Part shown: positions 7,412 to 16,695 of the stretch, piece by piece
Layout: each line of letters starts with the position of its first letter
Numbering within the stretch: position 1 is the first letter of the stretch
Assembly: GCF_013127955.1 (NCBI RefSeq)
Contig: NZ_CP053435.1
Coordinates: 4,526,001 to 4,590,000 of the forward strand
DNA from: Spirosoma taeanense
GTDB lineage: Bacteria > Bacteroidota > Bacteroidia > Cytophagales > Spirosomataceae
Reading direction: 5' to 3'
Length of the DNA stretch: 64,000 bases
The notes under the pieces: generated by a model
Databases searched by the model: none
Told to the model about the DNA's origin: nothing
What the model saw: only the letters and a program-made list of their open reading frames with translations
Made by a program: the position numbers and the translations under genes

Positions 7412-10288
7412 TCAATAAAATCCTTCCCGACGCATCTTGGCCTGAACGCCCCGCATGTTGTACGTAAAGCTCAGCAGGAAATAGCGGGCCAGCGTCCGGA
7501 CGCGTTCATCCTGTACGTAATTCTGCCCGGCATATTGCGATACGTTTACGTTTCGATTCAGCAGATCGACCGACGACAGCCGGATTTCGGCCTTCTTGGC
7601 TTTCCCCAGAATATGATACACCGATGCGTTCCAGATCGGAATCCGCTGGTCGAAGCCAAATCGTTCGTTGGTGTACACGCGGTAATTCAGGCTCGTATTA
7701 ACATACACATCATGCGGCAGTTTGATATTCATATCCCCGCTGAAGTTGTTGTTCACGATCTTCTGATCCTGTCCGGAATTGATTGAATAGCGCGTATTTG
7801 TCCGGCCAATGTTGGCGTTTCCGTAGAACGTAAACCATTCCGTTGGCGTCAGGTCGAGCCGGGCGCCAATGTTGTAGTTCTGGTTATTGGTCTGATTCAG
7901 CACGTTGTTAATGTTGGTCAGGTTCCGGCCGAAATTCAGCTGCGTATTCAGGTTGAGCGTTGCCTTCGTTTTCTTGAGCGGAAAGCCAAAACTGGCGTAG
8001 GAACCAATGTTACGCCCACCCGTCAGGTTCTCGGGACGCGTACGCGTAATAAGCGTTTGCGGATCGACAAACTGACTGTAAACGATCTGGTTGACGTAGT
8101 ACGTGCCGTAAATGTTGGCGAAGAAATTCGTGAAGCTGCCGGGGTTAAAATAGCTGAACCCTGTATTCAGATTATGCTCTGACTGAGGCAGCAGGTTTGG
8201 ATTGCCTTCGTTGATAAAGAGCGGGTTGCTGTTGTTGATAATCGGCTGCAAATCCCGCGATGACGGCACCCGCACGTTCACGTCGTAGCCACCATACAGG
8301 TACTTGTTGTTTTTCATATCGTAGTTCAGCGATACGTTCGGCACAACCGTCGTGAAGGTCCGGTCAATGCGGTTGAAGGCCGACGATGTCTGATCGGGGG
8401 CGTATCTACCGTCAATGGTAAACTGCTGCCCGGCCAGACCGGCCGACAGGTTCAGCCCTTTAAAGGAGTAGCGAACGCTGCTGCCCAGCCGGTTGAACAG
8501 GTAGTTGTTTTTGTAATATCGGCTCAGCGAATCGTTGCGAATTCGGCTAGCATCACCTATGTTATACACATCCCGGTCCACTTCATCGTAGCGCAGACTA
8601 AAGTTATAGAAGCTCTCCCAGAAGAATTTTTTGGCAAACGGCTCCACATACAGCAAACTGGCCTTGTATTCGTTCCGCAGGGTGTTTGTGCCCTGATCCT
8701 GCCGGATAATTCGTAACTGATCGTTGACGCTGTTTGCCTGGAAAAATTCATTGCGGGCGTTTAGCGCCAGACTGGCATCATTGGTATTGATCTGATACGA
8801 CGCGCTGGCGGCAAATGAACGGCCTTTCTTTTTGAATTTCAACCGGTAAATGAGCGAGTTAGCCGACCCAAACTGCCGCGAATCGCTGAAGTTATTGGTC
8901 GTATTTCGGGTAGATAGCACCTCCGAAGCTGGCGCTCCGACGGGCGTTACGCCCCGGAAAAGATTTTGCAGCGTAAACAGGCTGGAATTCCCATTATTCA
9001 GACGGCTGTTGTTAATGAACACCAGCGTGTTGAGTGAATCAAGCTGCTTCTCAAACCGCAGGCTAACCCGGTGATTGCCGTTGAAATTGATCTGATTGCT
9101 ATTCTCCTGGGTCCGGAACGAACCCGTTTCGAGAAAATTCCGCCGATTACGTTCCGCTTCAAGCTGGAGACGGGTTTGGGAGTAATAGTAGCTCGTGCTG
9201 AGCTTGGTTTTCTTGGTGTCGTAGTTGTAATTAGCTCCGCCGGCTGCGTTGTTGGAGAAGCCACGACCGGCCCGGCCATCCACCGGAATTCCCAGACTTT
9301 CATCGTCGTCGCCCCCGAAATAAATAAACCGTCCCCCACTGCTGAAACCGAAATCGGCATTGTCGTTCCAGTTAAAGGAATTGCTGCCCCGAAAGTCCTG
9401 GTAGTCGTTGAACGAGAGTCCCTGCTGATTGGTGTTGTTGCCTAAACCAATGACCGAAAACTGTTGCTTCGAGTCAAATTTATTGTAGTTACCCTTCACC
9501 TCTGCGCGGGTCGGCAGACCGTTTGATGCGGGGCCGGCACTGGCCGTTACCTTTCCAAACCCGCCTTTTTTGAATTCCTCCTTCAGTTCCAGATTGACGG
9601 TTTTTTCTTTCTTGCCATCTTCTACACCCGTTAGCTTAGCCTGTTCCGTTTTATCGTTGTAGACCTGCACTTTCGAGATCGCTTCGGCCTGGAGGTTCTT
9701 GGTTGCCAGCTTGGGGTCATTCCCGAAGAAACTCTTACCATCGACGGTTACTTTCTTAACCTCCTGCCCCTGCGCCCGGATATTCCCATCCTGATCGACC
9801 TGAACACCCGGCAGCTTCCGCAATAGATCCTCGACCGTTGAGCCGGGCGGCACTTTAAATGAGCTGGCGTTATACTCAATGGTATCCCCCCGAATCGTCA
9901 GCGGAGCCTTCGCTGTCTTGACAACCACCTCAAACAACTCTTTTGTGATTGGCTTCAGTTTGAGTGCACCAAGATCAATAATGGCCTCACCGGTTGGCTT
10001 GATGACCTGGTTGTAGGGCAGAAAACCAACGAACGAAATCTTCAGCAGATACGTACCCGATTTCAGATTTTTAAACGAAAACGCGCCGTTCTCGCTCGAG
10101 CGTCCAAAATTCACGAGCGACGAATCTTTTGGGTTGAGCAGCATCACCGTTGAAGCAGGCAGCGGGGCCGAAGCCGTATCAACGACTCGTCCCTGCAACG
10201 TAAACCGGGCAGGGCTACCCGTTGGACTCTGAGCGTAGAGCGCAGCCGTCAGAAGGCATAGTACGCCCAGCAGGAAAAGATTTTTCAT
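7412..10288 (-). CDS. TonB-dependent-receptor-like outer membrane beta-barrel protein
   Basis: A 958-residue outer membrane protein. A signal peptide (MKNLFLLGVLCLLTAALYAQ) is followed by a carboxypeptidase-regulatory-like beta-sandwich at about 28-115 (FTLQGRVVDTASAPLPAST, then GTYLLKISFVGF), a plug-like part (VEDLLRKLPGVQVDQDGNI, KKVTVDGKSFFGNDPK near 165) and a long barrel rich in aromatic and Asn residues ending in YNMRGVQAKMRREGFY. This is the outer-membrane-barrel type that pairs with GLPGLI proteins rather than a SusC partner of SusD: no SusD gene is near. The transported substrate is unknown. A candidate promoter (TAGCTTTG, minus strand, 10330-10323) lies 35 bases upstream of the start. 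Confidence 0.9.
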   Translation of the reverse strand: MKNLFLLGVLCLLTAALYAQSPTGSPARFTLQGRVVDTASAPLPASTVMLLNPKDSSLVNFGRSSENGAFSFKNLKSGTYLLKISFVGFLPYNQVIKPTGEAIIDLGALKLKPITKELFEVVVKTAKAPLTIRGDTIEYNASSFKVPPGSTVEDLLRKLPGVQVDQDGNIRAQGQEVKKVTVDGKSFFGNDPKLATKNLQAEAISKVQVYNDKTEQAKLTGVEDGKKEKTVNLELKEEFKKGGFGKVTASAGPASNGLPTRAEVKGNYNKFDSKQQFSVIGLGNNTNQQGLSFNDYQDFRGSNSFNWNDNADFGFSSGGRFIYFGGDDDESLGIPVDGRAGRGFSNNAAGGANYNYDTKKTKLSTSYYYSQTRLQLEAERNRRNFLETGSFRTQENSNQINFNGNHRVSLRFEKQLDSLNTLVFINNSRLNNGNSSLFTLQNLFRGVTPVGAPASEVLSTRNTTNNFSDSRQFGSANSLIYRLKFKKKGRSFAASASYQINTNDASLALNARNEFFQANSVNDQLRIIRQDQGTNTLRNEYKASLLYVEPFAKKFFWESFYNFSLRYDEVDRDVYNIGDASRIRNDSLSRYYKNNYLFNRLGSSVRYSFKGLNLSAGLAGQQFTIDGRYAPDQTSSAFNRIDRTFTTVVPNVSLNYDMKNNKYLYGGYDVNVRVPSSRDLQPIINNSNPLFINEGNPNLLPQSEHNLNTGFSYFNPGSFTNFFANIYGTYYVNQIVYSQFVDPQTLITRTRPENLTGGRNIGSYASFGFPLKKTKATLNLNTQLNFGRNLTNINNVLNQTNNQNYNIGARLDLTPTEWFTFYGNANIGRTNTRYSINSGQDQKIVNNNFSGDMNIKLPHDVYVNTSLNYRVYTNERFGFDQRIPIWNASVYHILGKAKKAEIRLSSVDLLNRNVNVSQYAGQNYVQDERVRTLARYFLLSFTYNMRGVQAKMRREGFY

Positions 10289-10322
10289 GAAAGAGGTAAA
10301 CGGGAATAAGATTGAACAAGGG

Positions 10323-10330
10323 CAAAGCTA
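10323..10330 (-). promoter_or_regulatory. Candidate -7 element for the outer-membrane barrel/GLPGLI operon
   Basis: On the minus strand the bases read TAGCTTTG, an exact match to the Bacteroidota -7 consensus TAnnTTTG, 35 bases before the ATG at 10288. No clear TTTG -33 element was seen at the right distance. Confidence 0.5.
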
Positions 10331-10534
10331 ACCCGGTGTAGTCATTCGGTTACACAGTTAACGATTTTTAACTAAAAATATAGTAGCTTATTTCGCAAAC
10401 GGTTAGCCGCATGTCCAAGGAGTCAGAATCCGTCAGGAACGTTGCAATAAGTTTGAGCTATGAGTCAATAAATCAGCGAATTTCACACGAAAAGCAGAAA
10501 TTTTAATCGTGCGGACCGGATCAACTCCTTTTCA

Positions 10535-11848
10535 CTACCCGGACTGGCCAGTCAGTACGTCGCGGATGGCCCGCGCTTTCAGCAGGCACTCGGCCCATTC
10601 CTGCGCCGGGTCGGCATCGTACGTAATGGCGCTGCCCACCGAAAACGACGCGTACTGCCGTTGCGCGTCATACAACAGCGTTCGGATCACGACGTTAAAA
10701 TCGAAATCCCCGTCGGGCGTCACGTAGCCCATAGCGCCCGAATACACCCCGCGGCGACTGACTTCCAGCTCGTCAATCAGCTCCATGGCCCGGATTTTGG
10801 GTGCCCCCGTCATGCTGCCCATGGGAAACGCGTTCCGGATGGCATCAGCCCACATTACGTCCGGACGTAAGGTGGCCGAAACGGTCGAAATCATCTGGTA
10901 CACCTGCTGAAAGCCGTAGATGCCAAATAATTCGTCGACGCGTACCGAGCAGGTTTCGGCCGATCGGGCCAGGTCGTTCCGCACCAGGTCCACAATCATC
11001 AGGTTTTCGGCCCGCTCTTTTTCGGAGTTAAGCAGCTGATCGCGCAGGTGAGCGTCTTCATCCGGTGTCTGCCCGCGCCGGATGGTGCCTTTAATGGGCT
11101 GCGAACTGAGTTTTCGTCCCTGTTTGGCCAGAAATCGCTCCGGCGAGGCTCCCATGATATATCGGCTGCCCAGCTTGAGAAAGGCGGAGAAAGGCATGGG
11201 TGAACGGGCGTTCAAAGCGTAATAAGTCGTCAGCGGATCGAGGGCGACTTGTTCCGCAAAAAATTCAATGCAGTAATTCAACTCATACACGTCGCCCCGG
11301 CGAATGTGTTCCTGAATCCGGCGGACGTTGGCCTGATAGTCCTCCGGTGTAACCCGGCACTGAATTTCAGCCGCTTTATTTGAATTAGCGTAGTCTGGTA
11401 GGTCGGTAAGCGCGATTACCTGACTGAGTTCTTCGGCATCCCCGTCACCCTGAATAATAACGGCATCTTCCTTAAAATCAATCAGCCATGTCGGCTCCAC
11501 GAAGTAAGCGTCGGGAAAACCCGTCCGGTTCGGATTGCGACTGTTCAGCGCTTCGAGCTGATTTTTCAGATCGTATCCAAAATAGCCAATCAAAAACGAG
11601 GAACGTTCGGCATGATCGTCGAATAAGGCCTGGAATACATCCCGGCCAGCGGGCAGGTTGGCAAACGAAATGACCCGCTTCGCCCCGATACAGAGTCGGT
11701 TCGGAAACGGGTCATTCGGGTAGGCAATGCCGTTGTTGTTCAGCAAAGCCACAAATCCATTCTCGTGCGTTTGCTGGCTAAGGGCCCAGGCCAGCGCCTG
11801 TCGTTGCCAGGTCGGTACGTCTTTGACCGCCACACGCACGCCCTTCAT
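10535..11848 (-). CDS. pabB: Aminodeoxychorismate synthase component I
   Basis: A 437-residue chorismate-utilising enzyme that aminates chorismate to 4-amino-4-deoxychorismate for folate synthesis, using ammonia from a glutaminase subunit (PabA/TrpG) not found here. The C-terminal half carries the chorismate-binding core: GDVYELNYCIEF, ASPERFLAKQGRKLSSQPIK, DLVRNDLARSAE, and the signature FPMGSMTGAPKIRAMELI. The PIKGT segment (SQPIKGTIRRG) is the one shared by PabB and related amination enzymes, and the Ile/Tyr-rich N-terminal half is short and divergent, as is usual for Bacteroidota PabB. The gene starts 2 bases after the NYN/cold-shock gene, so it is cotranscribed with it. Confidence 0.88.
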   Translation of the reverse strand: MKGVRVAVKDVPTWQRQALAWALSQQTHENGFVALLNNNGIAYPNDPFPNRLCIGAKRVISFANLPAGRDVFQALFDDHAERSSFLIGYFGYDLKNQLEALNSRNPNRTGFPDAYFVEPTWLIDFKEDAVIIQGDGDAEELSQVIALTDLPDYANSNKAAEIQCRVTPEDYQANVRRIQEHIRRGDVYELNYCIEFFAEQVALDPLTTYYALNARSPMPFSAFLKLGSRYIMGASPERFLAKQGRKLSSQPIKGTIRRGQTPDEDAHLRDQLLNSEKERAENLMIVDLVRNDLARSAETCSVRVDELFGIYGFQQVYQMISTVSATLRPDVMWADAIRNAFPMGSMTGAPKIRAMELIDELEVSRRGVYSGAMGYVTPDGDFDFNVVIRTLLYDAQRQYASFSVGSAITYDADPAQEWAECLLKARAIRDVLTGQSG

Positions 11849-11850
11849 AT

Positions 11851-12849
11851 TTAGTGGTGCAGCAACCGAACATCGACGGCAATGTCTTTCCCCTCGGCGT
11901 TCTTGCCAATGCTGAACTCTACTTCATCATCGACCTGCAACTCATTAAAGTCCGTATCAATCAGGCTGGTGTAGTGGAAAAACAGATTATTTGGCGGGTA
12001 ATTAACAAAACCGTAACCGGTTTTCAGGCTGCGAATGGTACTAATCTTACGACCTTCTGAATCACCGAGACCATCGGCAACGTTGTAATTTGGCTCGTCT
12101 GACGTATATTCATCTTCATACGTGTTTTCGTCGGTAAACCCCCCGTTAAAACTACTTCCCCCAGTTACTGCCGTGAACGTTGGGCGAGGCTGCTGCTTGA
12201 CAAACAGATTCTGAATGACCGTATCATTTTTGCGGATACGGTTGTCGATCAGTTCGTGCATAGCTACCGGATACGATACTTCTTCCAGCAAATCCTGCGA
12301 GGTGCGCGTTACCTGCTTCTCGCCCTGTTCATTCAGGAATTCAAAGTCCCAGCTCAGCACCATAATCCGCGAGCCAAGCGTGTTCAGCTTTCGGATCAGG
12401 GGCACGTAATCGCCGTCGGACGTAATCAGCACCACAACATCAAACTTTTTGTACTGCGCCAGCTCAAAAGCTTCAAGGGCCAGCCACACGTCAATTCCTT
12501 TTTCCTGGCGGTAGCCCTGGTATGTTTTCACGGGCAGATAATGCGTAACAACGCCCTCCGACATCAGAATATCGTCGAATAAGCGGTCGTAAAACAACTG
12601 GTTGCCGCGCTGATTAGCTTCGTGGGCATTTAACCGCCCCCGGAAGTAGTGCGCATCAACAATCTGGCAAAGCCGTTCATTAACACCTTCTTCTTCTGCT
12701 ACCTGCCGCCGAATGAACGCGTGAAGACCCGATATACTTATGCGGCTGCGCCGTTCATGGGAATAGTTATAGTAGTTGCTTACGTGTAAGAAATAGTTGC
12801 CGTCATAGAAAACCCCAATACGGGTTAGTCTGGATGAAGCTGCAGGCAT
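11851..12849 (-). CDS. NYN-domain (PIN-like RNase) protein with C-terminal cold-shock-like domain
   Basis: A 332-residue protein. Residues about 8-190 form a NYN/LabA-like domain: RIGVFYDGNYFLH has the first acidic residue, and VVLITSDGDYVPLIRKL with VLSWDFEF supplies the rest of the acidic site expected of this PIN-like nuclease class. Residues about 265-332 read as an OB-fold cold-shock-like domain: STIRSLKTGYGFVNYPPNN, LFFHYTSL, and DEVEFSIGKNAEGKDIAVDV follow the nucleic-acid-binding pattern. A flexible Asn/Glu/Asp-rich linker joins them. An RNA-binding nuclease is the simplest reading (inference). It is first in a two-gene operon with pabB and is divergent from hisB. Confidence 0.85.
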   Translation of the reverse strand: MPAASSRLTRIGVFYDGNYFLHVSNYYNYSHERRSRISISGLHAFIRRQVAEEEGVNERLCQIVDAHYFRGRLNAHEANQRGNQLFYDRLFDDILMSEGVVTHYLPVKTYQGYRQEKGIDVWLALEAFELAQYKKFDVVVLITSDGDYVPLIRKLNTLGSRIMVLSWDFEFLNEQGEKQVTRTSQDLLEEVSYPVAMHELIDNRIRKNDTVIQNLFVKQQPRPTFTAVTGGSSFNGGFTDENTYEDEYTSDEPNYNVADGLGDSEGRKISTIRSLKTGYGFVNYPPNNLFFHYTSLIDTDFNELQVDDEVEFSIGKNAEGKDIAVDVRLLHH

Positions 12850-13076
12850 GATCTTATTTTAAAGTTAATGTATGTATGGTAAGAATGTTCAGTGTAAACG
12901 TAGCCTTTGATAGGATCAGTATTTTCTACAGTAGAGCAGATAGCAAACGGCAGGAACTCCTATTCGAATAGAAAATTGCGGGGTAGCTCAATGAAAACTC
13001 TTACTAGCAGAAACAGATAGCGATGTGAATAGACCGCAAAATTACAATCTTTTCATTAGCAATGCTGTCAGGACGG

Positions 13077-13084
13077 TATCTTTG
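13077..13084 (+). promoter_or_regulatory. Candidate -7 element for hisB
   Basis: TATCTTTG matches TAnnTTTG exactly and ends 20 bases before the ATG at 13105. A weak TTTC -33 candidate lies about 22 bases upstream. It overlaps a possible in-frame GTG at 13084, which argues that translation starts at the ATG and not the GTG. Confidence 0.6.
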
Positions 13085-13104
13085 TGGATTATACGGCCAT
13101 TTTT

Positions 13105-14253
13105 ATGCAAAAAATACTCTTCGTTGATCGCGATGGGACCCTAATTGTGGAGCCGCAGCCCGATCAGCAGGTTGATTCGTTAGCCAAACTCGATTATATA
13201 CCCAAGGCTATCTCGGCCATGCGCCAGATTGCCCAGGAAACCGACTACGAACTGGTGATCGTTACGAACCAGGATGGTCTGGGCACCGATTCCTTTCCGG
13301 AAGATACATTCTGGCCTGCGCAGAACAAGATGCTATCCACCTTTGCGGGCGAGGGCGTGCATTTTGCCAACGTTCACATCGACCGGCATTTCCCCCGCGA
13401 CAACGCCCCGACCCGTAAGCCAGGCATCGGTATGCTGACGAAATATTTTTCGGAAGCCTACGACCTCGCCAACAGTTACGTTATCGGCGACCGCCTGACC
13501 GATGTGCAGCTGGCCGTAAACCTTGGGGCTAAAGCTATTCTGTTTTTACCCCCCAATGGCCTGTCTGCTGTTCAGATGGCCGATGTCACCGGCCTGACGC
13601 CTGAAATGGAGAACGCTATCGCCTTCAAAACCGACGACTGGGACAAAATCGCGGAGTTTCTCCGGCTGCCCGCCCGTACCGCTATGGTAGAACGGAATAC
13701 GAAAGAAACGCAGATTCGCGTTGATCTTAACCTCGACGGTCGCGGCCGGGCCGACATTCAGACGGGTCTGGGCTTTTTCGACCATATGCTCGACCAGGTT
13801 GCCAAACACTCAGGCGCCGACCTGACCATTCGCGTACAGGGCGATCTGCATATTGATGAGCACCACACCATTGAGGACACGGCGCTGGCACTGGGTGAAG
13901 CTTACCGGCGCGCACTGGGCGAGAAGCGGGGCATCAGCCGGTACGGATTTTTGCTGCCGATGGATGAGGCTCTGGCGCAGGTAGCCATTGACTTTTCGGG
14001 ACGGCCCTGGCTCGTCTGGAATGCTGAATTCCGGCGCGAAAAAATCGGTGATATGCCCACTGAAATGTTCTTTCACTTCTTTAAATCGTTTTCCGATACC
14101 GCCCTCTGCAACCTGAATATCAACGTAGAAGGCGATAACGAGCACCACAAAATCGAAGCTATCTTTAAAGCGTTCGCCAAATCTATAAAGATGGCCGTCC
14201 GGCGCGACGTTAAGGAACTCGACAACCTGCCCAGCACGAAAGGCGTTTTATAA
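13105..14253 (+). CDS. hisB: Bifunctional histidinol-phosphatase / imidazoleglycerol-phosphate dehydratase
   Basis: A 382-residue fusion that catalyses two steps of histidine synthesis. Residues about 1-165 are the HAD phosphatase: [11 protein letters not shown] holds the nucleophile and acid Asp pair, [14 protein letters not shown] the second motif and [15 protein letters not shown] the Mg-binding acid. Residues about 190-382 are the dehydratase: [32 protein letters not shown] and [16 protein letters not shown] give the His/Glu metal ligands. The bifunctional form is known from enterobacteria and Bacteroidota. No other his gene is near, so this copy is detached from any operon. The start is taken at 13105 because the candidate promoter covers the upstream GTG. 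Confidence 0.95.
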   Translation: MQKILFVDRDGTLIVEPQPDQQVDSLAKLDYIPKAISAMRQIAQETDYELVIVTNQDGLGTDSFPEDTFWPAQNKMLSTFAGEGVHFANVHIDRHFPRDNAPTRKPGIGMLTKYFSEAYDLANSYVIGDRLTDVQLAVNLGAKAILFLPPNGLSAVQMADVTGLTPEMENAIAFKTDDWDKIAEFLRLPARTAMVERNTKETQIRVDLNLDGRGRADIQTGLGFFDHMLDQVAKHSGADLTIRVQGDLHIDEHHTIEDTALALGEAYRRALGEKRGISRYGFLLPMDEALAQVAIDFSGRPWLVWNAEFRREKIGDMPTEMFFHFFKSFSDTALCNLNINVEGDNEHHKIEAIFKAFAKSIKMAVRRDVKELDNLPSTKGVL

Positions 14254-14284
14254 ATAGAACCGGCTGACAAACCGACGCTGACTG

Positions 14285-14315
14285 TTTGAGTCTGAGGTTT
14301 TCCATTGTACTTTTG
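14285..14315 (+). promoter_or_regulatory. Bacteroidota-type promoter before a 33-residue membrane protein gene
   Basis: TTTG at 14285-14288 and TACTTTTG at 14308-14315 match the -33 (TTTG) and -7 (TAnnTTTG) elements with 19 bases between them, inside the known spacing. The predicted start point is about 20 bases before the ATG at 14341. This is the best promoter match in the window. Confidence 0.7.
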
Positions 14316-14340
14316 CACCCGAATTCAACTGAATACCAAC

Positions 14341-14442
14341 ATGGATTTATCGACCCCATTAACGCTTCTGTTCTACGTTGTTCTGCTGACAGCTTCTTTC
14401 ATGACCGGCAGATGGCTGGAGCGTAAAGACCGGAAGTATTAA
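14341..14442 (+). CDS. Small single-pass membrane protein, 33 residues
   Basis: A complete short reading frame beginning MDLSTPLTLLFYVVLLTASF and ending with a basic tail (RWLERKDRKY). Residues about 6-21 form one hydrophobic helix long enough to cross a membrane, and the charged C-terminus would stay in the cytoplasm by the positive-inside rule. A consensus-matching promoter sits just upstream, and a hairpin (14452-14505) follows immediately, so it looks like its own transcription unit. No function is recognised. Conservation in relatives would be the test of whether it is translated. Confidence 0.6.
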   Translation: MDLSTPLTLLFYVVLLTASFMTGRWLERKDRKY

Positions 14443-14451
14443 TTTAACTGC

Positions 14452-14505
14452 CAGTCTTCGGCAGGCAGTCAGGAATAGCATTCAGGATTTGCCTGCTGAA
14501 GACTG
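14452..14505 (+). terminator. Hairpin after the small membrane protein gene
   Basis: Bases 14452-14467 pair with 14490-14505 at 15 of 16 positions (CAGTCTTCGGCAGGCA against its near reverse complement) around a 22-base loop. There is no clean U-run, so it may be a weak terminator or a processing hairpin. Confidence 0.45.
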
Positions 14506-14525
14506 CTCACTTCCTGCCGAAGATT

Positions 14526-15110
14526 ATGCTTTCTGCCTTTACCCGCTGGTTGTTCAATGTCGCCGGATGGCGGGTGGTTGGGAATGTACCTAACTCCCCG
14601 AAAGGCATCTGGACGGTTGCCCCCCATACAACTAACTGGGACTTTATGGTCGGCTTAGGCGTTCGTCCGACCATTCATATCTGGATTCAATACCTCGCCA
14701 AAAGTTCACTGTTCACCTGGTATGCTGGCTGGTTTTTCCGGCTGTTAGGCGGCAAACCCGTGTACCGCAATAAGTCGCACAACCTGGTAGACGCGATTGT
14801 GAACGTATTCAACCAGAACGAACGGCTTCATATCTGCATTACCCCCGAAGGCACCCGCAGCAACGTTTCCAAGCTGAAAACAGGCTTTTACTACATTGCC
14901 CTCAAAGCCGCCGTCCCCATTATTCCGGTCGGCTTCGACTGGCCCCGGAAACTCGTCATCCTTGGTGGACCCATTTACGTCACCGGCAACTACCAGAAAG
15001 ACATGGTCCCCTTCTACGCATTTTTCTCCCAGGTGCAGGGCGTAAAAAAAGACTGGCTGCGGAACTGGGAGGAGACCGGCGTGATTCAGGAAGCGTCGCC
15101 CCAGCGATAG
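14526..15110 (+). CDS. 1-acyl-sn-glycerol-3-phosphate acyltransferase-like protein (PlsC family)
   Basis: A 194-residue membrane-associated acyltransferase. Motif I, the catalytic HX4D, is seen as APHTTNWDF near residue 32; the acyl-acceptor motif III is CITPEGTRSNV near 100, followed by TGFYYIALKAAVPIIPVGFD (motif IV region). At under 200 residues it is one of the short members of the family, which transfer acyl chains to lysophospholipids or other lipid acceptors. The exact acceptor is uncertain: short Bacteroidota copies are often annotated only as acyltransferase. It has its own upstream gap and is not overlapped by neighbours. Confidence 0.85.
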   Translation: MLSAFTRWLFNVAGWRVVGNVPNSPKGIWTVAPHTTNWDFMVGLGVRPTIHIWIQYLAKSSLFTWYAGWFFRLLGGKPVYRNKSHNLVDAIVNVFNQNERLHICITPEGTRSNVSKLKTGFYYIALKAAVPIIPVGFDWPRKLVILGGPIYVTGNYQKDMVPFYAFFSQVQGVKKDWLRNWEETGVIQEASPQR

Positions 15111-15242
15111 AATTATTTATACCATACAGATTAACTGTCGGTTATTGCCTTAATAATCATTAATTTACTGTGGCCTGACCCTAAATGACTGGCAAGATAG
15201 AGTCGTAATTATCGAATAGATATACTTAAATTCTGAATCAAT

Positions 15243-15473
15243 ATGGTATTAGTGATTCTACAAGTAAGTTTATGTATACTGATTTCCTCTCCTGATCAAG
15301 TACCCCCACAGGATTCGGTAGTTGTTAAAAAGCTAATACCCAGGTTTAAGGATAATATGCCCATCTGGAAAGGTAGCGGAACGCCGAAACAAATGCCGGG
15401 TCCAAAATATTACCTTCTGCCATCGACCGATACGGTCAAGGTGGATAAAACCAAACGTTTTGAAGTAAAATAA
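15243..15473 (+). CDS. Small hypothetical protein, possibly exported
   Basis: A 76-residue frame with a short hydrophobic N-terminus (MVLVILQVSLCILISS) that could be a signal peptide or anchor, followed by a polar, Pro/Lys-rich tail (PGPKYYLLPSTDTVKVDK). It lies in the gap between the acyltransferase and lpxB genes and ends 17 bases before the convergent lpxB stop. I do not recognise a family. Composition is compatible with a real small Bacteroidota protein, but there is no direct proof of expression. Confidence 0.5.
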   Translation: MVLVILQVSLCILISSPDQVPPQDSVVVKKLIPRFKDNMPIWKGSGTPKQMPGPKYYLLPSTDTVKVDKTKRFEVK

Positions 15474-15490
15474 GGCGGTTCTGAACAGCC

Positions 15491-16612
15491 TCAGACGTTT
15501 GTAAGCCGGGTTAATTCAACCATTCGTTTTCCGGCTCGCTGGGAAGCGCCCGGCTCTCCCATTTTTTGTTGTACCTCGGCGTACCCCGCCAGTTGCGCAG
15601 CTCGCCATGGGCCTTCTGACAGCACGGCCTGCAGCTCGGTAGCAATCTGGTCAGGCGTCAGATCGCTCTGAATTAACTCTTTGACGACTTCCCGGCCCGC
15701 AATCAGGTTAACAAGCGAGATAAACGGCACGGCAATGAGATTTTTGGCGATAGCGTAGGAAATTGTAGTCGTTTTATAACAGACCACCTGTGGAATATTC
15801 AGCAGCGCCGTTTCGAGTGTAGCTGTACCGGAGGTAACGAGTGCAGCCGTTGCTACATGCAGCAGATCATAAGCCGCATCAGTTACCCGCCGGACATGCG
15901 GGTAAGCTGCTAACAGATTCGTATATAACTCGTCCGGCAGATTACTGACGGTCCCCACCACAAACTGACTTTCGGGAAACTGACGGGTGGCCGCCAGCAT
16001 AGCCGGTAAGATGCTGGTTATTTCCTGACGACGGCTGCCGGGCAGCAGCGCAATGACAGGCCGGTTGTCCAGACCGGCTTTCTTCCGAAACGCAGGATCG
16101 GGCCGAAAGTCGGCCAGCGCGTCGAGGAGCGGATTTCCGATGTATTCAACGTTGTAGTCGTATTTGGCAAAGAACTCTGTTTCGAAGGGCAGAATTGTAA
16201 ATAGCCGATCCACACTGGCTTTGATCTTCAATGCCCGACGCTGGTTCCAGGCCCATACCTTAGGCGAAATGTAATAAAAGACCCGAATGCCGTGGCGTTT
16301 GGCGAACCGGGCCATGCGCAGATTAAACCCTGCGTAATCAATCAGAATCAGCGCATCGGGGCGATTGGCCAGTAAATCTGCCTGGCATTCGCGCATGATC
16401 CGACGGATAGTACCCAGGTTTTTAACGACCTCCAGAAATCCCATGAAGGCCATTTCGCGGTAATGGCGTCTAAGCGTAGCACCAGCGGCTTCCATCTGCT
16501 CCCCGCCATACCCGCGGCATTGCGCAGCCGGATCATACTGACGAATGGCCCGGATGAGATTTGCGCCGTGAAGGTCGCCGGAGCGTTCGCCGGCAATTAG
16601 GTAATACGTCAT
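15491..16612 (-). CDS. lpxB: Lipid-A-disaccharide synthase
   Basis: A 373-residue GT-B glycosyltransferase (GT19) that joins UDP-2,3-diacylglucosamine and lipid X to give the lipid A disaccharide at the inner face of the membrane. Seen: YLIAGERSGDLHGANL at the N-terminus, LIDYAGFNLRMARFAKR, YISPKVWAWNQRR, ALLPGSRRQEI for the nucleotide-binding half, and TSGTATLETALLNIPQVVCYK at the donor site. The start at the ATG at 16612 places MTYYLIAGERSGD at the N-terminus as in other LpxB; seven upstream residues in the same frame have no match. It follows queD on the same strand after a hairpin-bearing gap. Confidence 0.95.
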   Translation of the reverse strand: MTYYLIAGERSGDLHGANLIRAIRQYDPAAQCRGYGGEQMEAAGATLRRHYREMAFMGFLEVVKNLGTIRRIMRECQADLLANRPDALILIDYAGFNLRMARFAKRHGIRVFYYISPKVWAWNQRRALKIKASVDRLFTILPFETEFFAKYDYNVEYIGNPLLDALADFRPDPAFRKKAGLDNRPVIALLPGSRRQEITSILPAMLAATRQFPESQFVVGTVSNLPDELYTNLLAAYPHVRRVTDAAYDLLHVATAALVTSGTATLETALLNIPQVVCYKTTTISYAIAKNLIAVPFISLVNLIAGREVVKELIQSDLTPDQIATELQAVLSEGPWRAAQLAGYAEVQQKMGEPGASQRAGKRMVELTRLTNV

Positions 16613-16616
16613 CAAG

Positions 16617-16689
16617 AGGTCATTACGTGTCAAGGGTCATCATTAATTGCCGCGACCAGGAATGATGGCTCATGACAATTAATGACCTG
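16617..16689 (-). terminator. Imperfect hairpin between queD and lpxB
   Basis: AGGTCATTACGTGTCA at about 16617 is largely complementary to TGACAATTAATGACCT ending at about 16688, and the inner parts (GGGTCATCATT / AATGATGGCTC) extend the stem. It lies just past the queD stop and before the lpxB start on the minus strand, so it may end or attenuate queD transcription. Confidence 0.4.
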
Positions 16690-16695
16690 CAATGA

